The notes under the pieces are model-generated. The model made no database searches. It was not told the DNA's origin and saw only the letters and a list, made by a program, of their open reading frames with translations. 11,846 nucleotides of DNA, from contig JAAYZY010000138.1 of NCBI GenBank assembly GCA_012514615.1, positions 1-11,846 on the forward strand, written 5' to 3'. The stretch's first letter is position 1; each line of letters starts with the position of its first letter. Shown here in pieces: positions 8,201-11,846 of this stretch. A program made the position numbers and the translations under genes. Source of the DNA: Chloroflexota bacterium (GTDB lineage: Bacteria; Chloroflexota; Anaerolineae; DTPP01).

Positions 8201-8975
8201 AACGGCGAGCGCTACAGCCAGCCCCACGCCCACGGTCACAGCCACGGCCACGGCCCCCTGGGTGATGGCGCGCCGTCTGCGCCTGCCCCTGCTGAGCCAG
8301 GGCTGGCTTGGGCTACCCACCCCCACGCCCACCGTGCCGCCGCCCACGGCCACGCCCACCCCCACGCCCACCGCCACCGTGCGCCCACCGCGCCTGCTCA
8401 CCAGCCGCTACGTCGCCGACCTGGAGATCGACGGCGACCTGAGCGACTGGCCGACCGCGCCCTCTGTGCTGTTGGACGCCCAGACCGCCAGCGCCCTGCT
8501 GGGGCTGCCCCCTGACGGCGACGATCTGCACGGCTTGGTGCGCAGCGCCTGGAACGAGACTTTCGTCTACTTCGCCTTCCAGGTGGTGGATGAGGCGATA
8601 GTTGCCGATAGCCGCGCCCTGGAGCACGACGACGGCGTGGACCTGGGCTTGGACGGCCTGGGCAATGGGCTGCCCGGCGGGGCCGACGACCACCAGCTGC
8701 GTCTGGCAGCGGACGGACGCCTGCTGGACGGCGTTTCGTCGGCCCCGTGGTTGGCGTCTGCAGTCGCGCCGGCGCCCGGCGGCTACCAGGTGGAACTAGC
8801 CGTGCCGGCGGGGCAGTTGGGCCGCCAGGCGCTGGCCATGGGGGAGGCCCTGCGCTTCAACGTTGCCCTGAGGGATGACGACGACGGCGATCTCCTCGAC
8901 CACCTGCTCATCTGGGAAGGCGACTGCACCGACTGCTCTTCGCCGGCCTACGGCTATCTTTGGCTCTCGCCCTAA
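5241..8975 (+). CDS. Secreted TIM-barrel glycoside-hydrolase-like protein with two DNRLRE-type domains and a CBM9-like C-terminus
   Basis: A protein of 1244 residues. A signal peptide is clear (MNRR..., hydrophobic 13-27, likely cut after AGA near 31). Residues about 40-345 look like a TIM barrel of the GH42/DUF4832 style: WEGLEPQPGQ (71-80), VEIGVGMYGET (174-184, Glu183 a possible acid/base) and GLKHNGL (252-258). A galactose-binding-like beta-sandwich follows (about 353-519, with TDFRILARDDDD). Next come two DNRLRE-type domains (about 529-713 and 755-945), each ending in NQRPRL- or AQRPRL-like motifs, then PT linkers (721-751, 948-1006, 1026-1048). Last is a CBM9/DOMON-like domain (1051-1244: LEIDGDLSDW, NETFVYFAFQV, HDDGVDL). 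It probably acts on or binds extracellular polysaccharide; activity is unproven. AGGAG (5225-5229) lies 11 bases before ATG 5241 and 5 before an in-frame TTG 5235, so the start could be two codons earlier. I see no convincing promoter in 5139-5240. Confidence 0.88.
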   Translation: MNRRYLLTCRRGAAFCLALFLLAVLPAGAGAPPAGQSRPFAPQPGIYAFWDTAHLDPSDYPIVGGNIIYTWEGLEPQPGQVVVAGPQSWLAQEAALGKAGGIGIATYQGIAAGGDVTPSWVYREAPEAQVLCEMRPDIVWSIPRYWSEEYLTRYERFVRTLGAALDGDPRLAWVEIGVGMYGETVPAEPEFRACLEANGLTSEVWIETVKRMTLIYRQAFPRTALMLQMAPYFRSESERRVFTDYAASLGVGLKHNGLRADSESQVYDDPTKTLYGAGQYDPQRTHGSRVPVAWETYDTMLNSQANTLWGVLNALDKHADYIVMNQALLSDPARRPYLELANRYLGRTPADTPSVWVALREPLPQHVWYPQRGNFTFWLYQDDTVPGGRSVPLWNVDDSPQGRYARRSDCAAGQCLLAFDVDDQYLWGGRNAVTVTVTYWDGGVGLWELQYDAVDNPYQSAGVVQKGNSQTWRTHTFTLPDAHFANRQSGGAVRSGTDFRILARDDDDAFHLVDVARGVAADAPQRYHLSLQGGVQGYGGASDTTLAAAQPFNNFGGDEALALQSGEASNVLLRFHLAPLPAGASVLTATLELTALAQSSSAPLALEAYGLLRHWEEEEASWRFSFGGVPWASAGARSAGVDRRADFASQSRFVADGQPTAVDVTHLARAWLAQPSANHGLLLRIVSPTFTELRLASAEAADPAQRPRLVLHYAQPAGAATPSPTPTVTPGSPTPTPTASATPTAATPTPTYAVTELVYQQGRGGYRGARDTTLSAWEPDSNTHGAPALSLRTDGAGDVRSALLHFDLGDIPQHAQVTQATLTVYANAQSNRNWLWVLAYQVLRPWEASQATWNRAQAGSAWAGPGCSGVGWDRARYQSGQAYLFAPGRSHALNITALVQGWVAQPHTNQGLLLRAYSSGSVQYDLASSEADDLNQRPRLLVQYRIVPTPTPTWTGTPPTATPTATPTATASATATPTATPTATPSPTASATASPTPTVTATATAPWVMARRLRLPLLSQGWLGLPTPTPTVPPPTATPTPTPTATVRPPRLLTSRYVADLEIDGDLSDWPTAPSVLLDAQTASALLGLPPDGDDLHGLVRSAWNETFVYFAFQVVDEAIVADSRALEHDDGVDLGLDGLGNGLPGGADDHQLRLAADGRLLDGVSSAPWLASAVAPAPGGYQVELAVPAGQLGRQALAMGEALRFNVALRDDDDGDLLDHLLIWEGDCTDCSSPAYGYLWLSP
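8082..8384 (+). repeat. Two PT-rich linkers flanking a short LPLL motif
   Basis: Linker 8082-8258 (residues 948-1006) and linker 8316-8384 (1026-1048) surround a 19-residue non-repetitive island that contains RRLRLPLLSQGW. Within the first linker a perfect 20-base direct repeat, ACCGCCACACCCACGGCCAC, occurs at 8130-8149 and 8172-8191. The 42-base offset keeps frame. The composition favours in-frame expansion and contraction. Confidence 0.85.
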
Positions 8976-8985
8976 AGGCCCACAG

Positions 8986-9004
8986 CCCGGCCACCTGGCC
9001 AGGG
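8986..9004 (+). terminator. Small hairpin just after the large secreted-protein gene
   Basis: CCCGGCC (8986-8992) can pair with GGCC (8997-9000) and GGG (9002-9004), with an ACCT loop and a bulged A at 9001. It sits 10 bases past the stop TAA and has no T-run. It is weak on its own and may act with the stronger hairpin at 9034-9064. Confidence 0.3.
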
Positions 9005-9033
9005 TAGACCCCCACCACACGGTCAGCCGAGAG

Positions 9034-9064
9034 ACTCCCCAGGTGCCCGATGCGCCTGGGGAGT
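9034..9064 (+). terminator. Long hairpin between the secreted-protein gene and the lipoprotein gene
   Basis: ACTCCCCAGG (9034-9043) pairs perfectly with CCTGGGGAGT (9055-9064). The stem extends inward by three more pairs (TGC with GCG, one of them a G-T wobble) to a 5-base CCGAT loop, giving 13 pairs. The sequence after it (TGCTGTCGT) is only mildly T-rich. It is the most likely transcription end for the gene at 5241-8975. Confidence 0.6.
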
Positions 9065-9072
9065 TGCTGTCG

Positions 9073-9078
9073 TATACT
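9073..9078 (+). promoter_or_regulatory. Possible -10 box (TATACT) for the lipoprotein operon
   Basis: TATACT matches the -10 consensus at five of six positions and lies 70 bases before ATG 9149, directly after the hairpin. No recognisable -35 box stands 16-18 bases upstream (that position falls inside the hairpin), and there is no TGN extension. It is a weak call. Confidence 0.35.
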
Positions 9079-9148
9079 GGGGGCAGATTGCAGCGAGAGG
9101 CTACCGCCCACGGAGGTGGACAGGCCGAGATGGCAGGAGGAGAAGACA

Positions 9149-9916
9149 ATGAAAGGACGACGGATGCTCGTTCTTAGCGTGTTGACGGTTCTGGCACTGG
9201 CTAGCGGCTGCTGCACGTTGCCTTCGGCTGTGCAGGAGGCCACACAGACGGTGCGTGGATCCGGCGAAGTGGTCACCGAGACGCGGTCGGTCAGCGGCTT
9301 CAGCCGCGTCGACGTGAGCAGCCTCTACGACCTGACCATTGTCGTCGGTGACCGCGAAGACCTGACAGTGGAAGCGGAAGATAACATGATGCGGTACGTC
9401 CAGAGCCAGGTGCGCGGCGGCACCTTGAGGCTGGGCCTGGAGGGCAACCCGGCGCGCATCTCATTCCAGCCCACCAAGCGCATCCGCTACACGCTGACTG
9501 TGCGTTCCCTGGCAGGCCTGACCACGTCGGGGATCGGCCGGGTGCAGATCGACGATCTGGAGACGGAGCGTCTGCGCCTCACCCTCAGCGGCGACACCAC
9601 CGTGATCATCGACCGCCTGAGCGCGGACGACCTGCAGGTGAACAGCAGCGGCGTCAGCCGGGTGACCATCGGCGAGGGGAGCGTCGGGACGCAGGATCTG
9701 GAGGTCAGCGGGGCCAGCATCTACGAGGCTGGCGATGTGGAGAGCCAGCGGGCGCGGGTGGAGATCAGCGGCGCGGGCAAGGCGGTCGTCTGGGTGACCG
9801 ACACGCTGGATGCCGAGACGTCTGGCATCGGCGCTGTGCAGTACTACGGCTCTCCCCAATTGCGGGCGGAGACCAGCGGTGGAGGCAAGGTGCGCAGGCT
9901 GGGCGGTCGGGGCTAG
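9149..9916 (+). CDS. DUF2807 (head GIN domain) lipoprotein
   Basis: A 255-residue exported protein. The N-terminus is a lipoprotein signal (MKGRRM, hydrophobic 7-19, then LASG-C with Cys21 followed by Cys22), so it is probably lipid-anchored outside the cytoplasmic membrane. The mature part matches the DUF2807/head GIN style: VRGSGEVVTETRSVSGFSRV, DLTIVVGDREDLTVEAEDN, then a right-handed beta repeat. Ser-Gly pairs occur at 127, 147, 167, 187, 207, 225 and 243, an almost exact 20-residue ladder. The family has been labelled 'putative auto-transporter adhesin' but its biochemical role is unknown. ATG 9149 has an ideal AGGAGGAG site (9135-9142) 6 bases upstream and gives the signal peptide. The frame is open upstream to 9050, but that would add 33 hydrophilic residues before the signal and is rejected. 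It heads a likely operon with the CPBP protease gene 121 bases downstream; that gap holds no clear promoter or terminator. Confidence 0.88.
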   Translation: MKGRRMLVLSVLTVLALASGCCTLPSAVQEATQTVRGSGEVVTETRSVSGFSRVDVSSLYDLTIVVGDREDLTVEAEDNMMRYVQSQVRGGTLRLGLEGNPARISFQPTKRIRYTLTVRSLAGLTTSGIGRVQIDDLETERLRLTLSGDTTVIIDRLSADDLQVNSSGVSRVTIGEGSVGTQDLEVSGASIYEAGDVESQRARVEISGAGKAVVWVTDTLDAETSGIGAVQYYGSPQLRAETSGGGKVRRLGGRG

Positions 9917-10037
9917 CCAAGCCTCTTCCCAGCTTATGGAAGCGTGCGAGGACGCGCTGCTTCGTGGCTGCTCACCTCGCACTCCCTTGGTGCGTACCCT
10001 TCCTTCGCTTTCTGACACTCTCTGAGGAGGCGCGACA

Positions 10038-10793
10038 ATGCCCTCGAAACAGTTGACCACCTTCGCCTTGCTGTTGGCGCTCTACATCGCTGCCGCTGTG
10101 GTCTACGCCCTGATCCCGGGCGGCATGGCGGCGGCGCAGGCGCTATCCCCGGCCGCCGTTCCGCCCGACATCCCCATGTGGCAGTTGGCCTTGGCCAACG
10201 CTGGGTTGATCCTGGTGGCGTATGGGGCGCTGGGGCTCGCTGGCCTGTACCTGGCGCGCCGGGCCGGCCTGCCGGGCATCTACCGACCTGAAGGCGGGCG
10301 GGGCAGTTGGCTCACCGGTCCGCTGGCCTGGGGGGTGGCCGTGGGCGTGGTGTTGGTGGCGTTGGACTGGGCGGCCCGCTCGGCCGGGTATCAGGCGTTT
10401 GTCCACCCGCCGTTCCCGGCGTCGCTGCTGGCCTCCCTAACGGCAGGCATCGGCGAGGAGATCCTGTTTCGCCTGTTCGTCATGAGCCTGTGGGTGTCCG
10501 TCCTGCGCTGGCTGCTTGCGGGCCGACAGACCAGCCCCCTGGTGCTCTGGCTGGCCAACGGCCTTGCCGCGCTGGCCTTTTCCGCTGGCCACCTGGGAAC
10601 GGCGATGGTCTTGAGCGGCGCGGCTACACCGGCGCAGTTGCCGCCGGTGATGCTGGCGGAGATTCTAGTGCTGAACGGTGGGCTGGGTTTGGTGGCAGGG
10701 CGCGCCTTTGCCCGAGATGGCTTGGTGGCCGCGGCCGGCATCCACTTCTGGGCCGACGTGGTCTGGCACGTGATCTACGGGTTGCTGGGGTAG
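10038..10793 (+). CDS. CPBP-family intramembrane metalloprotease (CAAX protease/Abi type)
   Basis: A 251-residue polytopic membrane protein. The family includes Rce1-like glutamyl endopeptidases and bacteriocin-processing or self-immunity proteins, which cut substrates inside the membrane using metal-ligating Glu and His residues. The diagnostic motifs are intact: EEILFR (140-145, the EExxxR motif), FSAGH (181-185, FxxxH) and HFWAD (236-240, HxxxD in place of the common HxxxN). About seven hydrophobic segments are visible, starting at residue 7. ATG 10038 has GAGGAGG (10024-10030) 7 bases upstream. It lies between the DUF2807 lipoprotein gene and an unrecognised membrane-anchored gene that starts 52 bases after its stop, so co-transcription is likely. 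Its substrate is unknown. The neighbouring exported proteins are candidates, by context only. Confidence 0.88.
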   Translation: MPSKQLTTFALLLALYIAAAVVYALIPGGMAAAQALSPAAVPPDIPMWQLALANAGLILVAYGALGLAGLYLARRAGLPGIYRPEGGRGSWLTGPLAWGVAVGVVLVALDWAARSAGYQAFVHPPFPASLLASLTAGIGEEILFRLFVMSLWVSVLRWLLAGRQTSPLVLWLANGLAALAFSAGHLGTAMVLSGAATPAQLPPVMLAEILVLNGGLGLVAGRAFARDGLVAAAGIHFWADVVWHVIYGLLG

Positions 10794-10845
10794 CCGGGCG
10801 GACCGAGAGCCTCAGCCTGAGCACAGGCCAAGGAGACGTGCGACA

Positions 10846-11454
10846 ATGCAGACCAAACCGATGTGGCTCCGCACTGCGCTTCCGCTTCTGCTGGTGCTGG
10901 CGGCAGCGTTCTGGTGGCTCAACGTCCAGTTGGCTCACAGCCGCAGCGAGCATCAGGTGCAGATGAGCACTATCACCTCTGGGCTGGAGGGGAAAGGTCC
11001 CCTGCCGCTTCAGGGCCCGCTGACGATCCACATGCCGGGGCAAGGCGGCCTGTCCCAGACCATCCGCCGGGGGCTGGCCGCAGCGCTGGGGGACGGTCCA
11101 TTCTTCACCCAGGCGAACCTGTCCGATGATGGCGCCTCCCCGCCTGGCCAACCGCTGCTGCTGGTACGGGTTCAGGCGCGCCGGGGTTTGTGGACCCCCT
11201 TCTTCGCCCGCGCGACGCTGCAGGTGCAGTTCGCCTACGGGTCGGATGGCCAGGCTTGGTGGCCCGAGGAGGCTCCCCACGTGGTGAACAGCACTGGCCA
11301 GCCCCAGGCCCACGTGCACGGCGAGCTGACCACGACCGACGTCAGTTGGGGGCTACTGCCCCGGGCGGCCTACGATCGGCATCTGGGGCGCCAGGCGGCC
11401 GCCCGGCTGGCCGGGCAGTTGGAGCAAGCGCTGGGGAAGCCGTTGGGCTACTGA
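10846..11454 (+). CDS. Unrecognised single-pass membrane-anchored protein
   Basis: A 202-residue protein that I do not recognise. One hydrophobic segment (about 8-29, LRTALPLLLVLAAAFWWLNVQL) follows a short MQTKPMW start, so the remainder should lie outside the cytoplasm, either as an anchored domain or after signal cleavage; no lipobox is present. The rest looks like one alpha/beta domain: a strand-like GPLTIHMPG, a helix LSQTIRRGLAAALGDG, strands LLLVRVQARRG and ATLQVQFAYGSDG, a Trp pair in QAWWPEE, a HVHGELTTTDVSWGLLP strand, and a C-terminal amphipathic helix (YDRHLGRQAAARLAGQLEQAL). AAGGAG (10830-10835) is 10 bases before ATG 10846. It follows the CPBP gene by 52 bases and precedes the next gene by 34 bases, so it is mid-operon. 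It is well conserved in coding style and not a spurious frame. Confidence 0.8.
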   Translation: MQTKPMWLRTALPLLLVLAAAFWWLNVQLAHSRSEHQVQMSTITSGLEGKGPLPLQGPLTIHMPGQGGLSQTIRRGLAAALGDGPFFTQANLSDDGASPPGQPLLLVRVQARRGLWTPFFARATLQVQFAYGSDGQAWWPEEAPHVVNSTGQPQAHVHGELTTTDVSWGLLPRAAYDRHLGRQAAARLAGQLEQALGKPLGY

Positions 11455-11488
11455 CCTGGGGTCTGCCGGGAGGGTTGAGGAGGGGAGC

Positions 11489-11846
11489 ATGGCTGAATCC
11501 CACTTCACCGATTGGCTGTTGCAGGCGCGTACACTTTCCATCCGTTACCTGACGCTGCGCTGGCTGTTGGGCCAGGAGGAATGCGACCCGGCCGTGGCCG
11601 CAGCGCGCCAGGCCATGCTCACCACGGGGCCGATCCCGGCCATCCTGGCCGAGCAGGCTGCTGATGGCCGTTGGGCGGCGGAGCGCACCTTCTACACGCC
11701 GAAGTACACCAGCTCTCACTGGAGCCTCACCTTGCTGGCGGAGCTGGCCCTGCCTGCGGAAGACCTGAGGCTGCGGCGCGGCGCGGCCCACGTGCTACAG
11801 GCCACCGCCCGCGAGCTGCGCCACGCCCAGGCAGCGGCAGAGGCGC
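11489..11846 (+). CDS. Squalene-cyclase/prenyltransferase-toroid-like protein, 5' part
   Basis: The frame is open from ATG 11489 to the right edge (119 codons), so the gene is incomplete. AGGAGG (11478-11483) lies 5 bases upstream and the preceding gene ends 34 bases before, suggesting the same operon. The visible protein begins MAESHFTDWLLQ and is mostly helical: SIRYLTLRWLLGQ, then IPAILAEQAADGRWAAERTFYTPKYTSSHWSLTLLAELAL. The pattern Q..DG.W....FYTPKYTSSHW.L.LLAEL resembles the helical-hairpin repeats of terpenoid cyclase/protein prenyltransferase alpha-alpha toroids, which also occur in many uncharacterised Chloroflexota proteins. The catalytic DXDD motif of squalene-hopene cyclases would lie in the unseen part, so enzymatic function cannot be judged. 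Confidence 0.65.
   Translation, partial: MAESHFTDWLLQARTLSIRYLTLRWLLGQEECDPAVAAARQAMLTTGPIPAILAEQAADGRWAAERTFYTPKYTSSHWSLTLLAELALPAEDLRLRRGAAHVLQATARELRHAQAAAEA

Noticed and set aside
8082..8384. CRISPR array or regulatory repeat
   Set aside because: The short repeats are irregular, have no unique spacers of constant length, and translate as a PT-rich linker in an intact reading frame.
9050..9148. N-terminal extension of the DUF2807 lipoprotein to 9050
   Set aside because: It would begin inside the 9034-9064 hairpin and bury the lipoprotein signal. ATG 9149 has an ideal Shine-Dalgarno site.
9917..10037. Promoter or terminator between the lipoprotein and CPBP genes
   Set aside because: I found no convincing -35/-10 pair and no stable hairpin, so I read the genes as co-transcribed.

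Overview
The window is GC-rich bacterial chromosome with every supported gene on the plus strand. I read it as Chloroflexota (Anaerolineae/Caldilineae-type). The reasons are two large secreted mosaic proteins joined by long Pro-Thr-Ala linkers, DNRLRE and DUF11-type surface modules, and 'ALPLIL'-like stretches at or near old C-termini. The phylum is an inference from protein style; no rRNA or other strong marker is present.

Layout. (1) 2-1885: 3' part of a secreted modular gene that enters from the left edge. It holds the tail of a DNRLRE-type domain, a CBM6/35-like beta-sandwich, two tandem DUF11-like domains and a C-terminal Ig-like domain, and is followed by a strong hairpin. (2) 2078-5138: a good sigma70-type promoter drives lepA (elongation factor 4). 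Its ribosome binding site is partly buried in a leader hairpin. An MFS transporter follows and probably starts at GTG 3966, four bases after the lepA stop. (3) 5241-8975: a 1244-residue secreted protein with a signal peptide, a TIM-barrel glycoside-hydrolase-like domain, a beta-sandwich, two DNRLRE-type domains and a C-terminal CBM9-like domain, all linked by PT-rich spacers and followed by one or two hairpins. (4) 9149-11846: four closely spaced genes with strong Shine-Dalgarno sites. They encode a DUF2807 (head GIN) lipoprotein, a CPBP intramembrane metalloprotease, an unrecognised single-pass membrane-anchored protein, and the start of a squalene-cyclase/prenyltransferase-toroid-like protein that runs off the right edge.

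How the genes work together. lepA and the MFS gene are probably co-transcribed but have no obvious shared function. The two secreted mosaics on either side of them use the same DNRLRE module and linker style, so they may serve the same outer-surface or extracellular polysaccharide process. The last four genes look like a cell-envelope operon (lipoprotein, membrane protease, anchored protein), but a joint function is not shown by the sequence.

I see no tRNA, rRNA, CRISPR array, insertion sequence or phage signature. I do not see a complete, clearly new system. The best leads are the architecture and apparent domain-addition scar of the 1244-residue protein, the unrecognised membrane-anchored protein next to the CPBP protease, and the lepA leader hairpin.
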